Source of the DNA: Opitutaceae bacterium
GTDB lineage: Bacteria > Verrucomicrobiota > Verrucomicrobiia > Opitutales > Opitutaceae
Direction of reading: 5' to 3'
Length of the DNA: 38,356 nucleotides
NCBI GenBank assembly: GCA_016793535.1
Contig: JAEUHA010000393.1
Location: 1-38,356, forward strand
Under the pieces are notes generated by a model. That model was not told where the DNA came from and made no database searches. It saw only the letters and a program-made list of their open reading frames with translations. Each line of letters starts with the position of its first letter. Position 1 is the stretch's first letter. A program made the position numbers and the translations under genes. Positions 32,172-38,356 of the stretch are shown piece after piece.

Positions 32172-32984
32172 ATGCGTTGTCGCGTGTTCCTCCTGGCCCT
32201 CTTGACGCCTGCGGTGGTGATGGCGGCCGACCCGGTGCCGCTTGTCCGCGCCCACGCGCACAACGACTATGAGCACCCGCGTCCGCTGCTCGATGCGCTT
32301 GAACGCGGCTTCGGCAGCGTCGAGGCGGACATCTATCTGGTCGAGGGTCGCCTGCTCGTGGCGCATGACCGCAAGGACGTGAAGCCCGAGCGCACCCTGG
32401 AGGCGCTCTACCTCGAGCCGCTGCGGGCGCGCGTGCAACGGAACGCCGGCCGCGTTTTCCGCGGCGGGCCGGCGCTGACGCTGCTCGTCGACGTGAAATC
32501 GGAGGCCGCGTCGACGTACGCCGCGCTCCACGCCGTGCTCCAGGGCTATGCGGAGATGCTGACGACGTTTCGCGCGGCGAGCATCGAGGAGCGGGCGGTG
32601 ACGGTGATCGTGTCCGGCAATCGCGCCGTGAAGGAGATCGCCGCGCAGCCGATCCGCTTCGTGGCGGTGGACGGCCGTCGCAGCGATCTCGAGCAGAACC
32701 CCTCGCCGCTGCTCGTACCGTGGATCAGCGAAAACTGGCGGTCGGTCTTTGCCTGGCGCTGGGAAGGGGCGATGCCCGACAGCGAACGGGAGGCGCTGCG
32801 GCAGTGGGTCACGCGCGCCCACGCGCAGGGGCGGAAGGTGCGATTCTGGAACACGCCGGATCGCGCCGAGGCGTGGCGGATTCTGAGCGAGGCCGGCGTC
32901 GATGTGATCGGCACCGACGACCTCAAGGGGCTGCAGGAATTTCTTCTGCCCTGGGAGCGCGGCCGTCCCCGGCCGCCGGAATGA
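32172..32984 (+). CDS. Secreted PI-PLC / glycerophosphodiesterase-like protein
   Basis: The protein is 270 residues, with signal peptide MRCRVFLLALLTPAVVMAAD. The TIM-barrel phosphodiesterase motifs begin with VRAHAHNDYEHPRPLLDAL (His28, His30, Asn31), then VEADIYLVEGRLLVAHD (Glu51, Asp53, His65), LTLLVDVKSEA, and RKVRFWNTPDRAEAW near the end, with GVDVIGTDDL closing the barrel. The HAHNDYEH form is typical of the bacterial group annotated as PI-specific phospholipase C or GDPD family; substrates are uncertain. Its last codons (RGRPRPPE) are encoded by one arm of an inverted repeat (32953-33018), suggesting the tail came from a mobile repeat. It is divergent from the ceramidase-like gene (102 bp gap). 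Confidence 0.88.
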   Translation: MRCRVFLLALLTPAVVMAADPVPLVRAHAHNDYEHPRPLLDALERGFGSVEADIYLVEGRLLVAHDRKDVKPERTLEALYLEPLRARVQRNAGRVFRGGPALTLLVDVKSEAASTYAALHAVLQGYAEMLTTFRAASIEERAVTVIVSGNRAVKEIAAQPIRFVAVDGRRSDLEQNPSPLLVPWISENWRSVFAWRWEGAMPDSEREALRQWVTRAHAQGRKVRFWNTPDRAEAWRILSEAGVDVIGTDDLKGLQEFLLPWERGRPRPPE

Positions 32985-33018
32985 AACGTTCGCGGCGGAC
33001 GAGGGCGTCCGCGCTCCC
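32953..33018. repeat. Long inverted repeat overlapping the end of the PI-PLC/GDPD-like gene
   Basis: Left arm 32953-32978 (GGGAGCGCGGCCGTCCCC and on) and right arm 32993-33018 are complementary at about 22 of 26 positions with one bulge. The 14-base loop contains the TGA stop at 32982-32984. The left arm encodes the last residues of the protein. It lies in the convergent junction with the TonB-dependent receptor and could serve as a transcription stop for both genes; no T tract is present. Confidence 0.75.
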
Positions 33019-33035
33019 CGGGCAAAGAACCGCGC

Positions 33036-35405
33036 TCAGCGGCGTCCCGCCGTGCGACCGAGCGTGTAGGTGAAGTACACCGCGCGCTCCTCGCCGAGTT
33101 GGCGATTGGCCCGCAGGTAGTCCACGTCGAAGACATTGTTCACGTTGACCGCGAGGGTGTGGTCGTAGCGGCCGGTGTTCGGCAGCCGATAGCGCACGCC
33201 GAGATTCCAGAGCGTGTACGACGGCACGCGCAGCCGCCACTGGTACGTGGTGCGCGTGAGCACGCGCTGGCCGGTGGCGGTCGTGGTGTAGGTGTCGCCG
33301 GCGTTCGGCGCCTCCGTCGGCGTCGACGCCACGTGCGTCACGCCGAGGTTGGCGGAGAACCCGCGCAGGCGGCCCGCGATCGGAGCGTACTTCACGTAGG
33401 CGCCGCCGTTCTGCGGGGAGATGCCGTTGACGCGGCGGCCGACGGAGAGCGGAAACGCCGAGCCGAAGTCGGTGTAGATCGAATACACGTGGCCCCAGCT
33501 GCCGCCGACCTGGAGGGACTCGGTGGCGCGCCAGTTGAGATCGATCTCGAAGCCGCGGACGAGCTGGTTGCCGTCGCGGCGCTGGAACGTGACATAGTTG
33601 CCCGAGCCGATCGGCTGTTCCTCGACGTCGGTGACGGACACGTTCTCGCGGATCGCGTAGAAGCCGCTGACGGTGAAGTTCAGGCGGTCGTTGAAGAACG
33701 CGCCCTTGAAACCGTAGTCGTATCCGGCGGCGACCTCGGACTTGTAGTCGCTGGCGGCGACGATCGCGGGATTGTCGGCCTGCGGGATGAAGTAGCTTTC
33801 GCTGTAGTTGGCGAAGACGCGGAGATTCGACGTGAGCTTGTAGTTCACGCCGAGGTTCGGCTTCAGCTCGGACATGGTCTTGTCGAGCATCTGGCCCGGC
33901 ACGAAGCCGGCCGGCGGGGCGGTGAAGTCGCGGTGGCGGAAGCGGACCGTGTCGTAGCGGGCGCCGGCGTAGGCGAGCAGGCGGCCGTCGAAGAGCGCGG
34001 ACTGCTGGCGGATCAGGCCGCCGAGCACCGTGGCGCGCATCTTGCGGATGCGGGTGGAGACTTCCTGTCCGAACTGGAACCACTTCGGAAAATACGCGAC
34101 CGCGTTGATCGGTTCGAGATTGCGGTTGAGGGCGACGGTCCGGACGGAGTTCCAGGCGACGATGTCGGGATTGGTCGCGCCGGCGTAGTTCCGGCTCGGG
34201 TCCCAGCGGTAGTAGTCGTTGATGTCGATCGTCGCGAGCGTGCGGTGCTCGATCGAACGGTTGTTGGTCCAGTAGTGCGCGAGGATGTCGCCCTGGAAGC
34301 CGCCGCCGTCCTCGAAGATGAGACCCTTGCTGGGAGTCGCGCCGCGCGCGCTCGTCACCGCCGTGGCGGGGTTGGCGGGGTTGATGTTGATCGCGCCCCA
34401 CCCGGTGTTCTGGTTGTAGTCCCAGCGCCGGACCTTGTAGTAATTCGCCGACGCGCGGGTGCTCCATACCGAGCTGAGCCGCTTGTCATAGTTGGTGGTG
34501 ATGCCGGAGTAGCCGCGGTTGAGCTCACTGTTGGGGCCGAACGCGTTGTAGCGCGCGAGATTCCTGGCATAGCCGATCGCCTCGTCGTCGGTGTTCGCGG
34601 CCGTGCCCTTCAGGTCGACCACCAGCGGAGCGGCGCTCGGCGGCGCGTGCCGCATCTGGAGCAGGTACTCGGCGGCCACGAGCAGATTGGAGTTGTCGGG
34701 AAACGTGTGCTTGAGCGCGAGGTAGTACTCGGTGTTCCGGTTGCGCGCGTACTCCTGGTTGAAATCGCGCTGGTAGTGGCTCGCGGTGAGGATGTACGAC
34801 GTCTTGCCGAGCGAGCCCTCACGCACCGGCCCCGTCGACTCGAAGGTCACGCGCTCGGTGCCGTAGTCGCCGTAGTTGAGCATCAGCCGCTGGCTCTCAC
34901 GGGTCTTGGGTGCCTTCGAGATCATGTTCACCATGCCGCCGGGCGACGTGCGGCCATAGATCGCGGCGTTCGAGCCCTTGATGATCTCCATGCGATCGAT
35001 GTTGCTCGAGCCGTAGCGGCCGAGCCGGAAGAATCCGTCGCGCAGCTGATACGAGGAGCTGAACCCGCGCAGGTTGAAGCCGCCGCCGATGTCGAGGCCG
35101 GTGAAGCTGCCGATCTGCACGATGTTGTCCGCGAGCTCGAAGATCCCGAAGTCCTCGAAGAACTCGGCGGTGAGCACGTTGACCGTGTACGGCAGGTCGA
35201 TGATCTTCGTCGCGACGCGCGTGCCGGTCATCGTCTCGGACGGGGCATAGCCACGGTTGGGATCGGCCGTGACGGAAAATTCAGTCAGCGTGACGACATC
35301 GTCCTGCGGCGCCCGGGGCGTCGGCGCGGGTTGGGCGCCGGCGAGGGAGGCCAGGGCGAGCAGGGCGGTGGTGGACGCCCGGAGTGAGGTTTGGGTTCGG
35401 TTCAT
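33036..35405 (-). CDS. TonB-dependent outer-membrane receptor
   Basis: The protein is 789 residues. A signal peptide (MNRTQTSLRASTTALLALAS) fixes the start at 35405 (the frame extends 23 codons upstream). A TonB-box-like segment DDVVTLTEFSVTAD precedes the plug (about residues 40-170), which has TGTRVATKIIDLPYTVNVL, FNLRGFSSSYQLRDGFFRLG and IIKGSNAAIYGRTSPGGMVN. The rest is a 22-stranded barrel (e.g. KLSSVWSTRASANYYKVR... by pattern) ending in VYFTYTLGRTAGRR, without the usual terminal aromatic. The plug resembles siderophore-type receptors, but in this lineage a divergent LacI-family regulator more often marks glycan or sugar uptake. It is divergent from the LacI gene, with repeated CGGTTG sites between them. 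Confidence 0.93.
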   Translation of the reverse strand: MNRTQTSLRASTTALLALASLAGAQPAPTPRAPQDDVVTLTEFSVTADPNRGYAPSETMTGTRVATKIIDLPYTVNVLTAEFFEDFGIFELADNIVQIGSFTGLDIGGGFNLRGFSSSYQLRDGFFRLGRYGSSNIDRMEIIKGSNAAIYGRTSPGGMVNMISKAPKTRESQRLMLNYGDYGTERVTFESTGPVREGSLGKTSYILTASHYQRDFNQEYARNRNTEYYLALKHTFPDNSNLLVAAEYLLQMRHAPPSAAPLVVDLKGTAANTDDEAIGYARNLARYNAFGPNSELNRGYSGITTNYDKRLSSVWSTRASANYYKVRRWDYNQNTGWGAININPANPATAVTSARGATPSKGLIFEDGGGFQGDILAHYWTNNRSIEHRTLATIDINDYYRWDPSRNYAGATNPDIVAWNSVRTVALNRNLEPINAVAYFPKWFQFGQEVSTRIRKMRATVLGGLIRQQSALFDGRLLAYAGARYDTVRFRHRDFTAPPAGFVPGQMLDKTMSELKPNLGVNYKLTSNLRVFANYSESYFIPQADNPAIVAASDYKSEVAAGYDYGFKGAFFNDRLNFTVSGFYAIRENVSVTDVEEQPIGSGNYVTFQRRDGNQLVRGFEIDLNWRATESLQVGGSWGHVYSIYTDFGSAFPLSVGRRVNGISPQNGGAYVKYAPIAGRLRGFSANLGVTHVASTPTEAPNAGDTYTTTATGQRVLTRTTYQWRLRVPSYTLWNLGVRYRLPNTGRYDHTLAVNVNNVFDVDYLRANRQLGEERAVYFTYTLGRTAGRR

Positions 35406-35451
35406 GAGAGGTGACGGCTTGGTGGTCAAAGAGCCTGACGACCGACAGGAA

Positions 35452-35471
35452 CCCCGGCGGGTGGACCGGGG
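35452..35471 (-). promoter_or_regulatory. Leader hairpin upstream of TonB-dependent receptor
   Basis: CCCCGG-N8-CCGGGG, a perfect 6-bp stem, lies 46 bp upstream of the receptor start codon and would be in its mRNA leader. Its function is not known. Confidence 0.35.
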
Positions 35472-35478
35472 CAAGGTT

Positions 35479-35497
35479 CAACCGAGAATTCCGGTTG
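35479..35497. promoter_or_regulatory. Operator-like inverted repeat CAACCG-N7-CGGTTG
   Basis: Perfect 6-bp arms with a 7-bp spacer (AGAATTC) lie in the 134-bp gap between the receptor and LacI-type genes. The half-site CGGTTG recurs at 35518-35523, and its near-complement TAACCG at 35534-35539 makes a second looser dyad ending at the regulator start codon. These are good candidates for autoregulatory operator sites of the LacI-family protein. Confidence 0.55.
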
Positions 35498-35517
35498 CGC
35501 GGGTAGACAAAAGCCTG

Positions 35518-35539
35518 CGGTTGCTTTCATCCTTAACCG
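35518..35539. promoter_or_regulatory. Second CGGTT...AACCG dyad abutting the LacI-family start codon
   Basis: CGGTTG (35518-35523) and TAACCG (35534-35539) are inverted with a 10-bp spacer. The second half-site ends one base before the ATG at 35540. With the dyad at 35479-35497 this makes four copies of the same half-site in 61 bp of the divergent control region. Confidence 0.45.
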
Positions 35540-36592
35540 ATGAGCAACGGCGTTACGATGAAGGTGATCGCAGCGCAGGCCGGCGTCACGCAGGCCACGG
35601 TCTCGATGTGCCTGGCCAACAACCCGCGGATTCCGCCCGCGACCCGGGAGCGGATTCAGGCGCTGGCGCGAAAACTCAACTACCAGCCGAATCCGTACGT
35701 TTCGACCCTGATGCGGATCCGGCGGCAGGGAAAGCCGCTCAACGAGAAGCCGGCCCTGGCGCTCGTCTGTGCCCAGCGCACGGCGAGCGGCTGGCGCGAT
35801 CATCCCGCCCCGACGATCCGGCACATGCGGGAGGGCGCCCTGGAACGCGCCACCCTGCGCGGGTACCGCGCGCAGGAATTCTGGCTGCACCGCGACGGCA
35901 TGTCGAACGAGCGGTTCTCCGCCATGCTCCACGCGCGTGGCATCCAGGGGCTGCTGATCAGCCCGCTCGCGGAGGGTGATCCGAATCCGAACCTGCGCTG
36001 GGACTATTTCGCGACGGTGTGCCTGAGCGTGCCGCTGCCATCGCTCACGATCACGACGGTCTGCAACGACCACTACTTCTCGAGCCTGCAGATCATGCGC
36101 GAGTGCCACCAGCGGGGTTACCGGCGTCCGGGCCTGGTCCTGCGGCGGGCGCACCAGCTCCGGTTTCAAGGTCGCTGGGAGGCGGGCTACCTGCTGGGCG
36201 GCGAGATGCTGCCGGGCATGCGACTGGCGAAGCCGCTCTACGGCGACGATTGGGCCGAGGGGGGCCGTCTCCTCGGCTGGTTGAAGCGGGAGAAGCCCGA
36301 CGTGATCATCACGCCGGCGGCCGATGTGATTGCCGGGACGCTGCACGCCGCCGGCTGGCGGATTCCCGATGACATCGGACTCGCGTTGCTCGCCTGTCCG
36401 GAACGCGGCGATCCCCACAGCGGCGTCTACCAGAACGGGCGGTTGATCGGTGCCCTCGCAATCGACACCCTCATCAGCCGGGTGGAGCGCCACGAGCGCG
36501 GCCTCCCGGAGCAGGCCACGACCCTGATGGTGGAGGGGCAATGGAACGAAGGGCGGACGTTGCCGCCGCGCGCCGTGGGCGCACGGGGTTGA
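35540..36592 (+). CDS. LacI-family transcriptional regulator
   Basis: The protein is 350 residues. The N-terminal helix-turn-helix is MKVIAAQAGVTQATVSMCLANNPRIPPATRERIQALARKL (about residues 7-46), in which TQATVSMCLAN matches the LacI recognition-helix pattern. A hinge follows (NYQPNPYVSTLMRIRRQGKP, less standard than the usual L-A hinge). The periplasmic-binding-protein-like effector domain runs to the end: IQGLLISPL, ITTVCNDHYFSSLQIM, RRPGLVLRR and PDVIITPAADVIAGTLHAAG. The ligand is probably a sugar. It is divergent from a TonB-dependent receptor and its stop codon lies inside the first unit of the downstream heptad repeat. It may control the receptor and itself. Confidence 0.94.
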   Translation: MSNGVTMKVIAAQAGVTQATVSMCLANNPRIPPATRERIQALARKLNYQPNPYVSTLMRIRRQGKPLNEKPALALVCAQRTASGWRDHPAPTIRHMREGALERATLRGYRAQEFWLHRDGMSNERFSAMLHARGIQGLLISPLAEGDPNPNLRWDYFATVCLSVPLPSLTITTVCNDHYFSSLQIMRECHQRGYRRPGLVLRRAHQLRFQGRWEAGYLLGGEMLPGMRLAKPLYGDDWAEGGRLLGWLKREKPDVIITPAADVIAGTLHAAGWRIPDDIGLALLACPERGDPHSGVYQNGRLIGALAIDTLISRVERHERGLPEQATTLMVEGQWNEGRTLPPRAVGARG

Positions 36593-36707
36593 ACGTTGAA
36601 GGTTGAAAGGTGAAAGACCGACCCGGATCGATGGGTGACCAGGGAGTCTTCGCCTGCGAGGCGCCTCAACTCCCAGCGTCTTTCAACCTGCGACTTTCAC
36701 CTATCAA
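36587..36707. repeat. Heptad inverted-repeat element, copy 3, with nested hairpin
   Basis: Left arm 36587-36614: GGTTGAA, CGTTGAA, GGTTGAA, AGGTGAA, then AGACCG. Right arm 36680-36707 complements to AGTTGAT, AGGTGAA, AGTCGCA, GGTTGAA, then AGACG. Between them lies a two-level stem: GGGAGT (36642-36647) with ACTCCC (36669-36674), enclosing CGCCT-GCG-AGGCG (36651-36663). The first unit contains the LacI-gene stop codon (TGA at 36590-36592). The element fills the gap to the convergent araH. Confidence 0.82.
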
Positions 36708-36719
36708 CTGCGGCGCGCC

Positions 36720-37691
36720 TCAGCTGCGCCGCTTCCAGCGGTCGAACAGCACCGCCGCCAGCAGGATGAGTCCGCGCGCGACGTACTGATAAAACGTCGG
36801 CACGTTGAGGAGGTTCATCGCGTTCTGGACGATGCCCATGATGAGCACGCCCGCGATGACGAAACCCATGCTGCCGATGCCGCCGGTCAGTGAAACGCCG
36901 CCGAGGACGCACGCGGAAATCACCTCGAGTTCGAACCCGAGCGAGGCGTTGGGCTGGCCGCTGGTCATGCGCGCGGCCAGCACGATTCCGGCGAAGGCCG
37001 CCATCAGCCCCTGCAGCGTGAAGATCACGATCTTCACCCGCGCGACCGGGATGCCGGCAAGATGCGCGGCCTCGGCGTTGCCCCCGACGGCGAGCGTGTC
37101 GCGGCCGAAGACCGTCCGGTTCAGCACGAAGGCGAACACCGCGAAGCAGGCGACCGTGATCCACACCGGCGTCGGCACGCCGAGCAGCGCGGAATTGCCG
37201 AGGGCGAAGAAACCCTCCTGCGCGATGCCGACCGCCTTGCCGTCCGAGATGATGAAACCGAGCCCGCGCACGATCTGCATGGTGGCGAGCGTCGTGATGA
37301 GCGCGTTGATCCCGAGTCGGGCCACCACGAAGCCGTTCGTGAAGCCGGAGGCCGCGCCGAGTCCGAGTCCGGCCAGGACCCCGAGCGTGATGCTCCCGGT
37401 CCGGGTCATGACCACGGCCGCGAGCACGCCGGCGCAGGCGACGACCGAGCCGACGGAAAGGTCGAAGTCACCCGCGGCCAGGCAGAACAGCATCGTGCAC
37501 GCGACCATGCCGATCGTGGTGACCGCGAGGGCGAGGCCCTGGAGATTGCGCCACGAGAGAAAATTTTCCACGAACAGCGCGCAGCCGGCAAACAGGAGCA
37601 CGAGCACGAGCAGCATGCCCGCCCGGTCGAGGAAGGCGGCGAGCGGGGAGCGTGCCGCAAGGGCGGCGGGAGGGGGCGGGGCGGAATCCAT
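36720..37691 (-). CDS. araH: L-arabinose ABC transporter permease
   Basis: The protein is 323 residues with about eight to ten membrane helices. The sequence is strikingly like the AraH permease of enterobacteria, by memory of that protein: MLFCLAAGDFDLSVGSVVAC, NALITTLATMQIVRGLGFI, SDGKAVGIAQEGFFALG, SACVLGGVSLTGGIGSMGF and a C-terminal YVARGLILLAAVLFDRWKRR. It would form the inner-membrane channel of the AraFGH arabinose importer. It follows araG by 14 bp on the same strand. The closely related ribose and xylose permeases are less similar in these blocks, but substrate specificity cannot be proven from the permease. Confidence 0.9.
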   Translation of the reverse strand: MDSAPPPPAALAARSPLAAFLDRAGMLLVLVLLFAGCALFVENFLSWRNLQGLALAVTTIGMVACTMLFCLAAGDFDLSVGSVVACAGVLAAVVMTRTGSITLGVLAGLGLGAASGFTNGFVVARLGINALITTLATMQIVRGLGFIISDGKAVGIAQEGFFALGNSALLGVPTPVWITVACFAVFAFVLNRTVFGRDTLAVGGNAEAAHLAGIPVARVKIVIFTLQGLMAAFAGIVLAARMTSGQPNASLGFELEVISACVLGGVSLTGGIGSMGFVIAGVLIMGIVQNAMNLLNVPTFYQYVARGLILLAAVLFDRWKRRS

Positions 37692-37705
37692 GTCGGTCGT
37701 CCGGA

Positions 37706-38356
37706 TCAGGGCGGCGCGGCCGACTCCAGCGGCAGCGCGAGGCGCAACAGGGTTTCCTCGGTCGCCGCGGCCCGGTCAACCACGGCGGCGAGCCGGCCCT
37801 CGCGCATGACGGCGATCCGGTCGGCCACGCCCAGCACCTCCGGCAGGTCGCTCGACACGAAGATCACGCCCACGCCGTCGCGGGCGAGGTTCTGGATCAG
37901 GGTGTAGAGCTCGCCCTTGGCGCCGATGTCGATGCCGCGGGTCGGCTCGTCGAGCAGGAGCACGTGCACCGGCTCGGACAGCCAGCGGCCCAGGATCACC
38001 TTCTGCTGGTTGCCGCCCGAAAGGTGGCGGATCAACCGGCCCGGCTCCGGCGGGCGCACGCGCAGCCGCTCGATCTGCGTGCGGGCGTTGGCGGTCTCCC
38101 AGGTATCATCGATCAGGATACCGGCGCGGGCCCGCCGCCGGCGGGCGCTCAGGTTGAGGTTCTCCAGCACGGAGCGGACCGGGATGATGCCGTCCTTCTT
38201 GCGGTCCTCCGGGCACAGCACGACGCCCGCGGCGATGGCGGCGCGGGGGGAGTCGAGGGCAACGTCGCGACCCCGGACGCGCACGCGGCCTCCGGTGCGC
38301 AGCACCGTCCCGAAGATCAGGCGCAGAAGTTCGCTCCGACCGGCGCCGACGAGCCC
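37706..38356 (-). CDS. araG: L-arabinose ABC transporter ATP-binding protein, C-terminal part
   Basis: The gene is cut by the window edge; 216 codons plus the stop are visible, about the last 40% of a protein usually near 500 residues. The visible part is the second ATPase domain: GLVGAGRSELL at the start, CPEDRKKDGIIPVRSVLENL, the ABC signature HLSGGNQQKVILGRWLSEP, Walker B VLLLDEPTRGIDIGAK and the switch FVSSDLPEVLGVADRIAVMREG. It matches AraG-type fused ATPases, in which this second domain is partly inactive. It lies 14 bp ahead of araH. The periplasmic binding protein gene araF is expected beyond the window. Confidence 0.88.
   Translation of the reverse strand, partial: GLVGAGRSELLRLIFGTVLRTGGRVRVRGRDVALDSPRAAIAAGVVLCPEDRKKDGIIPVRSVLENLNLSARRRRARAGILIDDTWETANARTQIERLRVRPPEPGRLIRHLSGGNQQKVILGRWLSEPVHVLLLDEPTRGIDIGAKGELYTLIQNLARDGVGVIFVSSDLPEVLGVADRIAVMREGRLAAVVDRAAATEETLLRLALPLESAAPP

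Noticed and set aside
30513-32984. 823-codon version of the PI-PLC/GDPD-like gene
   Set aside because: The upstream part is antisense to the ceramidase-like gene; the signal peptide starts at 32172.
33099-35387. 762-codon open frame on the plus strand
   Set aside because: It is antisense to the TonB-dependent receptor; Val/Ala/Arg/Asp-rich shadow without motifs.

Overview
The window is a GC-rich, gene-dense bacterial chromosome segment, most likely from Verrucomicrobiota, family Opitutaceae. This is inferred from the mix of gene families: TonB-dependent receptors with Opitutus-style plugs, a divergent LacI-type regulator, surface proteins sharing a C-terminal GPG...VEVYD double domain, a flotillin/NfeD pair, scarce Shine-Dalgarno sites and frequent GTG/TTG starts. 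I see no rRNA, tRNA, CRISPR array, phage gene or transposase. Intergenic gaps are short, all under 300 bp.

Left part (1-12.4 kb): the 3' end of a TonB-dependent receptor; a small membrane protein; rnhB overlapping an NtrB-like PAS histidine kinase; a lipoprotein divergent from an operon of ECF sigma factor, membrane protein with a duplicated motif (putative anti-sigma) and membrane-anchored helical protein; then a sigma-54-dependent NtrC-family regulator. Just downstream of the regulator, a good -24/-12 promoter precedes a small exported coiled-coil protein that ends in a textbook terminator. An outer-membrane-type protein, a second (membrane) histidine kinase and a secreted PQQ-propeller protein follow. 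Together they resemble an envelope-sensing locus with two kinases and one sigma-54 activator.

Middle (12.5-23 kb): a 672-aa Arg/Gly-rich conserved protein of unknown function; on the minus strand, tsaE-thiL-CPBP protease and pyrC-pyrB-pyrR (tRNA modification, thiamine and pyrimidine synthesis); then a 934-aa secreted LamG/Ig-like protein with a 20-residue polyglycine hinge. It shares its C-terminal double domain with the PQQ-propeller protein.

Right part (23-38.4 kb): an exported nucleotide-pyrophosphatase/phosphodiesterase-like enzyme, a 918-aa exported TPR protein, an unrecognised membrane protein, a flotillin-NfeD pair, a ceramidase-like exported amidase divergent from a secreted PI-PLC/GDPD-like protein, a TonB-dependent receptor divergent from a LacI-family regulator, and araH-araG (arabinose-type ABC importer; araG runs off the end).

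The most unusual structure is a family of intergenic elements made of tandem 7-bp units (consensus RGTTGAR) in two inverted arms around a structured spacer. Three copies (384-548, 3116-3234, 36587-36707) each lie exactly between convergent genes. A fourth, diverged relative with the same 7-bp period (18214-18312) lies between pyrB and pyrC. A second, unrelated long inverted repeat forms the 3' end and coding tail of the PI-PLC/GDPD-like gene (32953-33018).
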